A DNA stretch of 33,499 bases, taken from NCBI GenBank assembly GCA_002338655.1, contig DDIU01000033.1, positions 10,857 to 44,355 on the forward strand, read 5' to 3'. Below are positions 17,501-23,709 of this stretch, piece by piece. This DNA comes from Flammeovirgaceae bacterium UBA1842. GTDB lineage: Bacteria > Bacteroidota > Bacteroidia > Cytophagales > Cyclobacteriaceae. Both the position numbers and the translations under genes were made by a program. How positions within the stretch are numbered: position 1 is the stretch's first letter; each line of letters opens with the position of its first letter. The notes under the pieces are model-generated. The model was not told where the DNA came from, did no database searches, and worked only from the letters and a program-made list of their open reading frames with translations.

Positions 17501-19294
17501 TGATAAAACGGAAACATTTCCCCATCTGTCTGTTGAAGTAACCACAAAATAATAGGTAGTAAGACCCAATAGATTATCTAACTCATAAGTAATCCCATCA
17601 CCCGCTACCAGTGTGTTTTTAATGTTCACTTTTGTGGCCGAAGTAAGGTTGGCCGATGTAATGGGCTGAGTGTTGTAATATAAATTAAATGACATTGGCT
17701 GTCCATCATCTTCATCGGCAGGGACTGTCCATGTCAATGTGGCAAATTCCTGAGCTATTCCTGAAACGGTAAGGTCGGTTATTTTAGCGGGGGCTAAACC
17801 TTGGTCATTTTGGATAGCTAATTCAGCATCAATTGACCCACTGCCCATTTTTCCAATGTAATCCACATTATATTGATCAATATTGGTGACACCCGTTACT
17901 AGTTTATTCCATAATTCTTGATTGGTGAGCTGCTTGGTTCTATTGGCCAAAACTAAAGCCGCAACCCCCGAAACGTGTGGGCAGGCCATAGAAGTGCCCT
18001 GAAGGTAAGCATACTTATTGTCAGGTATTGTACTCAATACCCCTAAAGTACCTCCATAGGTGCTTTGATCTCCACCAGGAGCAGAAATATCTACCCATTC
18101 ACCATAATTGGAATAGCTAGCCTTGGCCCATTCTGGACCTACAGCACTAACTGTCAATACTTCAGGGTAATATCCAGGATACCATTGTGAGTCTGAGTTA
18201 CTATTGCCCGATGCGAAAATAACGATACCGCCTTTCATTGGACTACCTTCATAATCACCAGCTTCAGCTATAAAATAGTCTATGGCATCTATAACTGATT
18301 GATCATAAAAATAAGGGTTGGTATAGCCCCAGCTGTTTTGTGAAATTACTGCTCCGTTGTTAGCAGCGTAGATATAGGATTTTTCTATTGGTGCACCACC
18401 TAATATCTGACATGACATGATTTTGACACCGTTGCCGCTGCCATTACCACCTGCTATACCTGACACACCAATACCGTTGTTATTTACGGCTGCTATTGTA
18501 CCCGCTACGTGAGTGGCATGAAATTGTGGATCTACAGCTCCAATATTCCTTTCAAAATTATAGCCATTAATATCATCAATATAGCCGTTACCGTCATCAT
18601 CCACTCCTGGTTGACCATTGGCCTCAGCCTGATTTACCCAAATATTGGTTTGTAAGTCTTCGTGGTTAACATCAACGCCCATGTCATGGACAGAAACGAT
18701 AATATCATTTTCTCCAGTGGTGGTTTTCCATGCATTAAAAAGGTTAATGTCAGCATCTGAATAGCCAGATTGACCGGTATTATTATAATGCCACTGATCT
18801 TTTAACATTGGGTCGTTAAATGGTAAAGCATCATTTGTGCTGGCTTGTGGGGTATATTCGGTAACGGTATATGGCTCCAGCACCTTTTTATGTTCAACTT
18901 CTGCTATGGCAACATCATTAAGCTGCTTGAACTGTGCTATGGCATATTTAGGATCTACATCACTGGGAATCTCAACTACATACCACAGGTCGAGGCCATG
19001 TTTATGCAATTTGGCCTCATATTTAGCATCGTAAGGAAACAGGCGGTACATGTTTGTAGCGTTTACCTTTTGTGCCTTGGCATCAAATGCAGCCATGCCG
19101 GTAGTCAACCCAGTAGCTCTAGCACTTATATGCATAGTATTCAGGGTGGAGGTCATGGTTGGAGAGAATTTCACTTTGACCATGCCTTGTTTTATTCCCT
19201 TGTTGTAAACCTGTGTCCAACCAGTGGTAGAACACAAAAGGAATAAAGCAATAGCCAATATTCTGATCGTTTTTATTTGTAAATAGTTAATCAT
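11564..19294 (-). CDS. Giant multidomain subtilisin-like (S8) secreted protease with type IX sorting tail
   Basis: The 2576-residue protein begins with a signal peptide (about 1-28, ending TTGWTQ) and a propeptide-like region. The S8 domain (about 160-480) keeps the catalytic Asp204 (VHDMGVD), His259 (HATHVAG, with Ala for the usual Gly), oxyanion Asn364 (ASGNSNS) and Ser435 (GTSMACPHVSG). Then come an Fn3 domain, Hydin/choice-of-anchor-type beta-sandwich domains, two copies of a lectin- or PPC-like module, two copies of a module with a PYYG/FYG segment, two tandem cadherin-like repeats starting NQAPEF(I/V)GT, and a C-terminal T9SS type A tail (TYPNPTKGLLYIHI ... NGTYFIEI). It is probably secreted by the type IX system to the surface or medium. 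I chose Met at 19294 because the signal peptide starts there; the extension to 19405 overlaps another small gene. It shares an operon with that gene and the lipoprotein. Confidence 0.92.
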   Translation of the reverse strand: MINYLQIKTIRILAIALFLLCSTTGWTQVYNKGIKQGMVKVKFSPTMTSTLNTMHISARATGLTTGMAAFDAKAQKVNATNMYRLFPYDAKYEAKLHKHGLDLWYVVEIPSDVDPKYAIAQFKQLNDVAIAEVEHKKVLEPYTVTEYTPQASTNDALPFNDPMLKDQWHYNNTGQSGYSDADINLFNAWKTTTGENDIIVSVHDMGVDVNHEDLQTNIWVNQAEANGQPGVDDDGNGYIDDINGYNFERNIGAVDPQFHATHVAGTIAAVNNNGIGVSGIAGGNGSGNGVKIMSCQILGGAPIEKSYIYAANNGAVISQNSWGYTNPYFYDQSVIDAIDYFIAEAGDYEGSPMKGGIVIFASGNSNSDSQWYPGYYPEVLTVSAVGPEWAKASYSNYGEWVDISAPGGDQSTYGGTLGVLSTIPDNKYAYLQGTSMACPHVSGVAALVLANRTKQLTNQELWNKLVTGVTNIDQYNVDYIGKMGSGSIDAELAIQNDQGLAPAKITDLTVSGIAQEFATLTWTVPADEDDGQPMSFNLYYNTQPITSANLTSATKVNIKNTLVAGDGITYELDNLLGLTTYYFVVTSTDRWGNVSVLSNSTSETTNEGPSIAVDENSQTITVNIDASVSTSATHDITILNEADGVLRWNHFMRHRSTSLAYDASALNYPVVTKSISPSEAKVARINVAKTGEALKSNEPVAQSFTSISKTYNDWATNIIGDTDLSLTNSAGAKFYVSEADGFNLTQVRMYLKHDPALGPVIVEIYKTNPTKGNLVYAQEYNNYSTSEQTAYITLNEQLYFESGSTFWVVFHVPAGNLFPLGIGYENDPSYSQNCFMSFDMGGSWMPLEEAINDTQFAWTMSADSYNAYLGTYMSLSPASGDVAGNDEMATTLTVDGSTLINGTYGANLVLSSNDAQQQELRIPVDVTVSGHKADIKHIDIADFGSVFQGNQKRLDLVLDNQGFGKIKNLVFDIDNPDFTIDGYAPWSIDAREQYVLGINFAPTSSGNENAILTFTDGDLSYQISLFGVGAETSEMSITPITQTINDVAIGDVVNAQVTIENTGGYPLKYFVPGFDNKGVSDNWPTDYHSYGYKYRASYDAIDPITYDFQDISATGIDVTATLKDDGAYAEVDMGFDFPYYGETQNKLYIAQKGFTVFDNSIRPVNTPVLNSSYSPGGYVSILGTFLDLSAQGAIYYQVESDRVIVQYDNITDGYSGSITAQAVYYTNGDIRFFYETMGFDSFTQKYLNILIEDLNHTDGILIQNFEHNVQLGDGIALGFDYPGPNIITSITNGSGILSPGSSAVVDIEMSTSSLVEGLTNRYINFISNDPFNSQQNVLVQIDITSGGVPVSVVSTDNIEFGDVFLGAVTSIPFKIKSQGTADVNITDMSLTNGDFILVSDHPTTIKPGLYKGYEIQIPTGSLATLSDILTITYGDASTDQITISGNVVEPPGIDVDLSILQHTLEYGETASEPLTIENTGLAPLEVTLTGKQWLNFETSETATGNTYAYEKQNAGQSYQWVDIRKTGSKLPFAEDPFDKNDFWRELTLPFPVTFYGQEYSSLKVGDNGIVSFDDDPEVMIFNDVIPSQTYVGKYIMPYWTFGGFDTYTFPEENVGIFYQFYDDHIIITWSYLVNNFGGMGDPVSAQLFLYDNGTMKFQYKKEEFGSDQTSTFTAIGIQESASNGIGISLMNSLDYGKGLAYVLTPSNKYTVAPGNTLTGDILLDARNIYGGIYNESLKIQTNVPGSENLEKPVELTVNGEGVITAEAQVDFADEMLGSWTPQYAEVNIKNIGSAPVDISWAQMTDATKGLSLEIWAVINGWFGPEERYADISELYSPWAWETPTFTVNPGETLKARASFLPNASGPVTDELVLTTTVGDVNITMNGTGFLPPSMEVDTTPIKVSMNALDETSVQGITFNNTNGNSDLNYEVSIDYGRINTSSTETVASANSSALTVYSKAADLNRGGTQTHGTYNRVITHTDKTIPDTYVGVGEGEPFTVATKYTAGSEGFNLSDVETWFMPASLTEGKIVVEVRAGGNSISNAVTIGEGTLEFTASGDDGVGDWYRITLDKTAAIYPNEDFYIVISYPLGIGYPQGSVDSQETVAGRYYYSSEGVWYDIQTVSSFENMGWLMFGGETTAGNSSWLSITSETSGTIAMGEASSIELLLVGAYSQRGDQVAEIVITSNDPENAEVRVSVSLHTNTAPYFSNVPTGLYVAEMDVLNVDIDVADMEDNSITVETSESYSEIEYTYSNGVLSIEMAPEFGDEGIYDFTFIATDEYQATTEMTLTIEVLHTNQAPEFIGTDKNIAFDNTYIQAEFSINDYFGDPDGDVISYTVSSLSADVANVFTSGSSFLVKSKAEGEARLAFEISDTHGAILKDTINVVVAIVVSPNQAPEFVGTERTLTQNVDEEIEYSIDNFFSDPDGDDISFTVNSLNEVIAKAYLSGNKFLVKTLAEGETSIAFKVTDSNGATILDTLIVSSVQTVTGLEDLDEKFAITTYPNPTKGLLYIHIDGELNSQFKVRVISMIGVNLIETENSDQKREVELDLSALPNGTYFIEITDNDGKSLRRIIKE

Positions 19295-19316
19295 AAGTAA
19301 ATAGTTAATTGAGTAA

Positions 19317-19469
19317 TTATTTTTTTGATTTTTTCTCTTTTGATTTTGATTGATGAGGATCCATCTTGACTTCCATCGCATTGAGAAGTTTGATAAAAGC
19401 ATCATTCTCCTTTTTGCGTTGGTTGATCAATCTCCCAATCAATTTTTTATCTTCTTCTTCATTTGCCAT
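19317..19469 (-). CDS. 50-residue highly charged protein at the head of the protease operon
   Basis: An open frame from the ATG at 19469 to the TAA at 19317 encodes 50 residues beginning MANEEEDKKLIGRLINQRKK and ending in a Lys/Ser tail (SKSKEKKSKK). The middle is a predicted amphipathic helix (DAFIKLLNAMEVKM); there is no signal peptide or TM. It ends 22 bp before the protease ATG in the same orientation, and its start fits better than the longer protease reading frame that would overlap it. I do not recognise the family. It may be a cytoplasmic helper, an RNA- or DNA-binding peptide, or a translation-coupling leader for the giant gene. Confidence 0.6.
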   Translation of the reverse strand: MANEEEDKKLIGRLINQRKKENDAFIKLLNAMEVKMDPHQSKSKEKKSKK

Positions 19470-19567
19470 ATTATGTTTGGTTAAAAATTTCTATTTCCAA
19501 ATAAACTATGGTTCAAATCATTAAATGAGAAATATCCCTTTGAATAAACACTACAGATTAAATTTTG

Positions 19568-19614
19568 ACCTTAGTATTACCACTCTTTATGAACGATACT
19601 ACCTTAACAATACC
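19568..19614 (-). promoter_or_regulatory. Paired 14-bp direct repeats, candidate activator site for the protease operon
   Basis: ACCTTAGTATTACC (19568-19581) and ACCTTAACAATACC (19601-19614) are direct repeats with starts 33 bp apart. The proximal one ends 98 bp before the ATG of the 50-residue gene. The same pair occurs at 20478-20523 in front of the six-TM gene. A weak -7-like TATTTCTC (19535-19528) lies at a similar distance downstream, as expected of an activator-dependent promoter. Confidence 0.55.
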
Positions 19615-19782
19615 ATAACTTGTGATTTAAAAAGTGCGATTAAAGAACAAGGGGGTGTTTTGAAGAGATTTTGGATGAATAGTCAGGATTTACGTAAGTC
19701 TTTGCATTTAATGCATATCCACAATTCCCTATTTTAACAGAAGCTGAGCAGTTTATTCTATGCCTTGAAATTAATTTAAAAT

Positions 19783-19805
19783 AAAAAAGCCCCAGAGACT
19801 GGGGC
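19783..19805 (-). terminator. Rho-independent terminator after the six-TM gene
   Basis: GCCCC-N7-GGGGC (19805-19789) is followed on the minus strand by six T (19788-19783). It lies 34 bp downstream of the stop at 19839 and so ends that transcript before the protease operon's control region. Confidence 0.85.
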
Positions 19806-19838
19806 AGAAGCGATTGATAGTTGTGTGAATTTATTATG

Positions 19839-20414
19839 TCATAATTTCTCTCGACATTCTTGTCTTTCCAAGGATTGCTGACAATTTCTTAATTCTATTT
19901 GCATCCTGTCACATCTTGATTTGAGTACCCCGGTTGTAAACACCATCAAAATATAAATCAGTAAAAAAGCAATGCTTAATATGACGTATTCACTAATATT
20001 AAAATTCCCATATTTGACAGCCTCCTGTGCTCGGATATTGAATATGAATATAAGACCTATAATAGTTATCCAATGCAAAATCCATCTTAACTTATCTTTA
20101 AACAGAACTGATATGGTGAATCCAATGGCAAAAATTGCGACCAGTGGCAACAATATTTCTCCGGTAGCTACGATCCTGTAAAACATACCCATCAATGGCA
20201 AAAGAGTGAAAAGCAGAGCTGAGGTCTCATATTTCTTGTTTTTCAACATTAGGTAGGTAGTGGTCATGGCTATCAAGATTATAATATTGATCATTTCTAT
20301 CCTAGAATGGGTAAGTGTTACCCCCATGTTGATGAGAATAAGGATAGATATACTGACAGCACTTATTTTAAGTATGTTTTTAAGAAAGAAGATTTCCAAC
20401 TGCGATTTTGTCAT
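19839..20414 (-). CDS. Orphan six-TM membrane protein with C-terminal coiled coil
   Basis: The 191-residue protein has six predicted TMs (about 12-32, 38-57, 64-83, 88-105, 110-128, 138-162) and a short cytoplasmic coiled-coil tail (about 165-191, RCDRMQIELRNCQQSLERQ). This is the layout of the sensory half of a membrane histidine kinase, but there is no kinase domain and no frame continues after the stop at 19839. It resembles the N-terminal half of the protein at 9898 in layout. It is monocistronic, with its own promoter (20440-20468), upstream direct repeats and terminator, so it is expressed as a unit and is unlikely to be a decayed fragment. I do not recognise a named family; a sensor partner or signalling adaptor is a guess. 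Confidence 0.7.
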   Translation of the reverse strand: MTKSQLEIFFLKNILKISAVSISILILINMGVTLTHSRIEMINIIILIAMTTTYLMLKNKKYETSALLFTLLPLMGMFYRIVATGEILLPLVAIFAIGFTISVLFKDKLRWILHWITIIGLIFIFNIRAQEAVKYGNFNISEYVILSIAFLLIYILMVFTTGVLKSRCDRMQIELRNCQQSLERQECREKL

Positions 20415-20439
20415 TCTATTTTTATTTTGTTTCGGAGGA

Positions 20440-20468
20440 CAAAATTAGCTCTGTAGAAAATCAATCAA
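20440..20468 (-). promoter_or_regulatory. Promoter of the six-TM gene
   Basis: On the minus strand TTG (20468-20466) is separated by 18 nt from TAATTTTG (20447-20440), a full match to the Bacteroidota TTG-N17-23-TAnnTTTG consensus, 25 bp before the ATG at 20414. A 7-bp dyad ATTTTGT/ACAAAAT (20424-20430 and 20439-20445) overlaps the -7 element and start region. Confidence 0.7.
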
Positions 20469-20477
20469 CAGCATTTC

Positions 20478-20523
20478 ACCTTAGGATAACTACCTGAATC
20501 AACAATAGCACCTTAGAATTACC
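20478..20523 (-). promoter_or_regulatory. Paired 14-bp direct repeats upstream of the six-TM promoter
   Basis: ACCTTAGGATAACT (20478-20491) and ACCTTAGAATTACC (20510-20523) are direct repeats with starts 32 bp apart, about three helical turns. The proximal one ends 9 bp upstream of the -33 TTG, a typical activator position. They match the pair at 19568-19614; ACCTTAGAATTACC and ACCTTAGTATTACC differ at one base. Confidence 0.6.
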
Positions 20524-20540
20524 CTAACAAACGTGGACTA

Positions 20541-22157
20541 TTACAAATTGGACAAATGGGTGACCAGATTAGAGGCGGTTCCGGTAAGGTGGAGTTTTTT
20601 TCGAAGCCGTGCTCTGGCCACTTCTACACTTTTGGTACTTTGTTGGGTGATGGCTGCAATTTCTTTTGAACTCATGTTTAGACGGAGAAAGGCGCAAAGT
20701 TTTTCTTCAGATGGAGAGAGGTCAGGGTATAATTTACGAAGGTTAATATAAAATTCGGTGTGTACTTGGTTAAACCTAAGTTCAAATTCTTTCCACGAAT
20801 CGTTGTCTACTTCTTTTTGTAAATCGAGTATTATACTGTGTACTACTTTATTGTTTTCAGGTAGTACATTAGGTTGGATTTTTAGCAGTCGCTCGGCTAC
20901 ATCATTTATTAATTCATTTTTACGGACCAAGTACATTACATTCGTTGTAAGCTCCTTGTTTTTTATTTCGATATCCTGGATCAGGTTTTTCCGTTTCAAT
21001 TCAGTTTGTCGTGATTTGGAGCGAATTAAAAACACAACTAGTATGGCCAGCAATAAACAAGCACCAAGCACTATGATGATTATGATATACCTATCACGCT
21101 GTTGTTTTTGCTCATGTAGTCTTATTTGCTCGTTTTTTTCGAAGTCATATTGAAGCTGGAGGCGGGCCACCTCACTACTAGCCAATTGACTTTGAATACT
21201 ATCATTTAGTTGTTTGAATATAGTGAAAGCTTCAAGGGATGCTTGGTAATTACCCAATGATTTTTCAATCTGGGCTAGGTTTTGATAACCCGATTTTTGT
21301 TCTTCCAGTGAGCCAATCTCTTGGCCGAGTTGGATGGCTTCTGTTACTGCCTCCTTGGCTTTAGGTATATTTCCGATCTTTAAGTAGTAATCGCCAATAA
21401 TATTGTAGGATTTTGACATTTCAGCTTTATTACCCAGCTCAATTCTTACTTTCAAACCCTGTTGTAAGTATTTGATTGACTTATCATACTCCTTTAAGTC
21501 ACTCAGATAAAGTTTTCCAAGGTTGTTTGATACAATTCCAACAAGCTGTTTGTTATCGGTCTTCTTTGCAATTTCCAGTGCCTTTTCATAGTATTCAATA
21601 GCAGAGGGGATATCGCCCTTGGTTTGATAGATGTTTGCAATATTATTGAACAGTGATGGCTGTCGTAACGAAATTTGCGTCTCCGAATTTAGCTTATTGA
21701 GCCATTCTTGGGCCTCAAAAAAGTATTCCAGTGCTTTATCGTAATCATGCAGTCGGTCATATACTGCACCAAGATTATTGGTCATTGCTATAATGCCCAT
21801 CTTATCTTGTACTACTTCATAAAACTGCAATGCCTTAAAATAGTGCTCAGTGGCTTTTTTGTAGTTTCCCATGGCGTACATGGTAAAAGCTAATTGCCGA
21901 TAAGCTTTTGCTTCAAATTCTTTTGAACCAGCCTTAATGGCCAAATCACAGGCTTGTCTTGCGTACTCTGCTGCCAAAGAATAGTCTTCTTTTTGGTACA
22001 ATACTGTAATTTGAAGAAGGATATTGATTTTGGAGGTGTCTGACTTTTGATTATTGAGTTCTAGGAGCAGACTGTCTAGTTGTATTTTATTTTGGGCGTG
22101 ACATATATTACACAATAGTGTAAACGATAGAATTAGGTAGGTAATTTTTTTAAGCAC
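20541..22157 (-). CDS. Membrane-tethered TPR protein with C-terminal LuxR-type HTH
   Basis: The 538-residue protein has a signal peptide (about 1-22, ending CHAQ), a series of TPRs (about 40-330, e.g. AMGNYKKATEHYFKALQFYE), one TM (about 356-378), a coiled-coil linker and a LuxR/GerE-type helix-turn-helix at the end (about 480-528, LSPSEEKLCAFLRLNMSSKEIA...VEVARARLRKKL). The TPRs should face the periplasm and the HTH the cytoplasm, making a one-component membrane regulator as often seen in Bacteroidota. The start codon is GTG; no in-frame ATG precedes the signal peptide. A 13-bp inverted repeat lies just upstream. DNA targets are unknown; the direct repeats 17 bp beyond its stop are an obvious candidate. 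Confidence 0.88.
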   Translation of the reverse strand: MLKKITYLILSFTLLCNICHAQNKIQLDSLLLELNNQKSDTSKINILLQITVLYQKEDYSLAAEYARQACDLAIKAGSKEFEAKAYRQLAFTMYAMGNYKKATEHYFKALQFYEVVQDKMGIIAMTNNLGAVYDRLHDYDKALEYFFEAQEWLNKLNSETQISLRQPSLFNNIANIYQTKGDIPSAIEYYEKALEIAKKTDNKQLVGIVSNNLGKLYLSDLKEYDKSIKYLQQGLKVRIELGNKAEMSKSYNIIGDYYLKIGNIPKAKEAVTEAIQLGQEIGSLEEQKSGYQNLAQIEKSLGNYQASLEAFTIFKQLNDSIQSQLASSEVARLQLQYDFEKNEQIRLHEQKQQRDRYIIIIIVLGACLLLAILVVFLIRSKSRQTELKRKNLIQDIEIKNKELTTNVMYLVRKNELINDVAERLLKIQPNVLPENNKVVHSIILDLQKEVDNDSWKEFELRFNQVHTEFYINLRKLYPDLSPSEEKLCAFLRLNMSSKEIAAITQQSTKSVEVARARLRKKLHLTGTASNLVTHLSNL

Positions 22158-22168
22158 AGATAATTATA

Positions 22169-22215
22169 AAATATGTCATGACCAATATAATTAAAACTTT
22201 GATCATGACATATTT
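22169..22215 (-). promoter_or_regulatory. Perfect 13-bp inverted repeat before the TPR-LuxR gene
   Basis: AAATATGTCATGA (22169-22181) and TCATGACATATTT (22203-22215) are perfect complements with a 21-nt spacer. They occupy positions 12-58 upstream of the GTG start at 22157 and lie 31 bp after the NTF2-like stop. The arms are AT-rich and not followed by a T run, so a regulator-binding dyad for the TPR-LuxR gene is more likely than a terminator for the upstream operon. Confidence 0.55.
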
Positions 22216-22246
22216 GATTTTTCACTTCTTTGTTCTATATGATATT

Positions 22247-22687
22247 TTACGAATTACTAACTGTTGGTATGTCGCTAACCAATTTCCAATTCCCTTCTGC
22301 ATCTTTTACCAAGGTGATTAAAGATACCAAAGTCATTTTGCTGCCTTTTAATGTCACCTGAGCACAAGCGGTGTTACCATTGATTATCACATATTTAAAG
22401 GTGACTTCTCTGCTGTCACCACCAAATTCTTTGCTGCGTATTTTTTCGAGGTATAAGGACTTTGTCATTATTGTCACCTCATTACTACCGAACAATCGGT
22501 TCATGACAATTCTATAGTTATCGTCTAGACACTTTTCCAGTTCATTAGCATCGTTAAAATCACCAGCACTTGCAAAGGCCTTAATTGTTTTTTTAACATT
22601 TTCCATTTCAGCCTCTTGGGCACAGCTAGATATACTTACCATAAGACCGAATAATCCGATTACCATTGATTTTTTCATTTTTCTCAT
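22247..22687 (-). CDS. NTF2-like (SnoaL/DUF4440-type) lipoprotein
   Basis: The 146-residue protein has a short lipoprotein signal peptide (SISSCAQ, Cys at about 22). An NTF2-like cone-fold domain follows: an N-terminal helix VKKTIKAFASAGDFNDANELEKCLDDNYRIV, then the strands VTFKYVIINGNTACAQVTLKG and LVKDAEGNWKLVSDIPT, as in SnoaL/DUF4440/lumazine-binding-like proteins. Such folds bind small hydrophobic ligands or act as subunits without catalysis; no catalytic residue can be assigned. It is the last gene of a three-gene operon and starts 17 bp after the DOMON gene. ATGs at 22687 and 22678 are both possible starts. Confidence 0.8.
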   Translation of the reverse strand: MRKMKKSMVIGLFGLMVSISSCAQEAEMENVKKTIKAFASAGDFNDANELEKCLDDNYRIVMNRLFGSNEVTIMTKSLYLEKIRSKEFGGDSREVTFKYVIINGNTACAQVTLKGSKMTLVSLITLVKDAEGNWKLVSDIPTVSNS

Positions 22688-22704
22688 TGTTTAGTTGTTA
22701 ATTT

Positions 22705-23214
22705 TTATAGTTTAATTTTTGCTGATGTTCTCATTATTGAATGGTGTTGAAAATCCTTTTCGAGACTATAGGCCATTGTCAATATATAGCCCGCTCCTTG
22801 CTCTAATGATCTTTTGTAGTTTCCTATGGCTTCAATTGGCAATGAGAACCTCAAGCGAGTAACATGTTGATGTCGCTCACCTTCAATATTTTTAACACTA
22901 ATCTTTGCACCAAGAGCTTCAAATGATTTATAATTTCCGGGACTAATAACATAGTGCTCTTGGACGACCACTTTATTATTGGAGTCAATTACTCCCATGA
23001 TTAAATAGGTATTGGATATCGATATCTGGGTATTAAATCCGATAGCAATCCACCCTTCAGTAGGGGCACTCATTTCAATAAAAATCCTGTCGTTAATATA
23101 TGACCAGCTTATGGTCATCTTATTTCTGGTGATTACTTGATTATACTGCATACTCTCAATAGGGGTACTAATTATCAGGTTTAGAAATAATAAAACGGCT
23201 GTAATTAATTTCAT
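22705..23214 (-). CDS. DOMON-domain periplasmic protein
   Basis: The 169-residue protein has a signal peptide (about 1-17) followed by a single DOMON domain: MTISWSYINDRIFIEMSAPTEGWIAIGFN, then YLIMGVID and the late HVTRLRFSLP segment. The end carries FQHHSIMR, as in other bacterial DOMON proteins. DOMON domains bind heme or sugars in extracytoplasmic redox proteins. The paired His near the end and the Met residues are possible heme ligands, but this is inference. It lies between marR and the NTF2-like lipoprotein gene, and a copy of the MarR operator sits 14 bp upstream of its start. Confidence 0.85.
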   Translation of the reverse strand: MKLITAVLLFLNLIISTPIESMQYNQVITRNKMTISWSYINDRIFIEMSAPTEGWIAIGFNTQISISNTYLIMGVIDSNNKVVVQEHYVISPGNYKSFEALGAKISVKNIEGERHQHVTRLRFSLPIEAIGNYKRSLEQGAGYILTMAYSLEKDFQHHSIMRTSAKIKL

Positions 23215-23228
23215 ATTAGTATCAATTA

Positions 23229-23240
23229 TTGATATATCAA
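23229..23240 (-). promoter_or_regulatory. Second MarR operator copy, between marR and the DOMON gene
   Basis: The perfect 12-bp palindrome TTGATATATCAA lies 14 bp upstream of the DOMON ATG at 23214 and 18 bp after the marR stop. It is identical to the palindrome in the marR promoter. No TAnnTTTG element follows, so it may fine-tune a weak internal promoter or act as a roadblock or auxiliary site. Confidence 0.7.
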
Positions 23241-23258
23241 TTTTATGATTAAATTTTT

Positions 23259-23693
23259 TTAATTCATGTTTTGTTGAATACGGTTCAACATAGCACTCAG
23301 GCTATTGAGCTCCTCATTAGTAAAGCCCGCTATACTTTTATTCCTGTGTTCTTTAACCATCACCATATTTTCCGTAACAAATTTTTTTCCCTCACTAGTC
23401 AATTCTATACTGTATTGTCGCCTATCACTTACGATGGCATTTCTTTGAACAAATCCCTTCTTTTCCAATAAGTCCAGTGTACGGGTTATTGAAGCAGGAT
23501 CTCTCACCGAAGTTTGAGCTAGCTCTATTTGTGACAGCTTACCAAAATCATCAATAATTTTTAGCAATACCCATTGGTCAACTGTAATACCAAGTTTCAA
23601 CCTATCAAATTCCCGTTGAGAAAATTGTTTGGCTATTTTATTAGTGATATCAAGTTGAAAGAGAATTACACTTTCAATTTCTTTATTTGCCAT
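23259..23693 (-). CDS. MarR-family transcriptional regulator
   Basis: The 144-residue protein has the standard MarR length and fold. The winged helix includes LSQIELAQTSVRDPASITRTLDLLEKKGFV, and the wing has the diagnostic DRR motif (VSDRRQYSIELT). The N- and C-terminal helices form the dimer interface. MarR proteins usually repress their own operon and release DNA on binding a phenolic or redox ligand. The gene heads the operon with the DOMON and NTF2-like genes (gaps of 44 and 17 bp). The palindrome TTGATATATCAA overlaps its promoter, which strongly suggests autoregulation. The ligand is unknown. Confidence 0.95.
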   Translation of the reverse strand: MANKEIESVILFQLDITNKIAKQFSQREFDRLKLGITVDQWVLLKIIDDFGKLSQIELAQTSVRDPASITRTLDLLEKKGFVQRNAIVSDRRQYSIELTSEGKKFVTENMVMVKEHRNKSIAGFTNEELNSLSAMLNRIQQNMN

Positions 23694-23709
23694 TTATTAT
23701 ATTTTTCAC

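Larger units (their letters stand above)
19470..19838. other. Intergenic control region between protease operon and six-TM gene
   Basis: This 369-bp stretch has no gene I can support. It holds paired direct repeats (19568-19614) upstream of the protease operon and a terminator (19783-19805) for the gene at 19839. An open frame of 70 codons (19525-19737, plus strand) overlaps the repeats and shows no recognisable domain, so I leave it out as a gene. Confidence 0.6.

Noticed and set aside
11355..19034. Many plus-strand frames opposite the lipoprotein and protease genes
   Set aside because: They are antisense shadows of a single long reading frame with clear domains.
19295..19405. Longer N-terminus for the giant protease
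   Set aside because: It overlaps the 50-residue gene in another frame and places 37 basic, polar residues before a good signal peptide.
19525..19737. Open frame of 70 codons on the plus strand
   Set aside because: It overlaps the paired direct repeats of the protease control region, has no recognisable domain and no promoter, and ends before the terminator of the opposite-strand gene.
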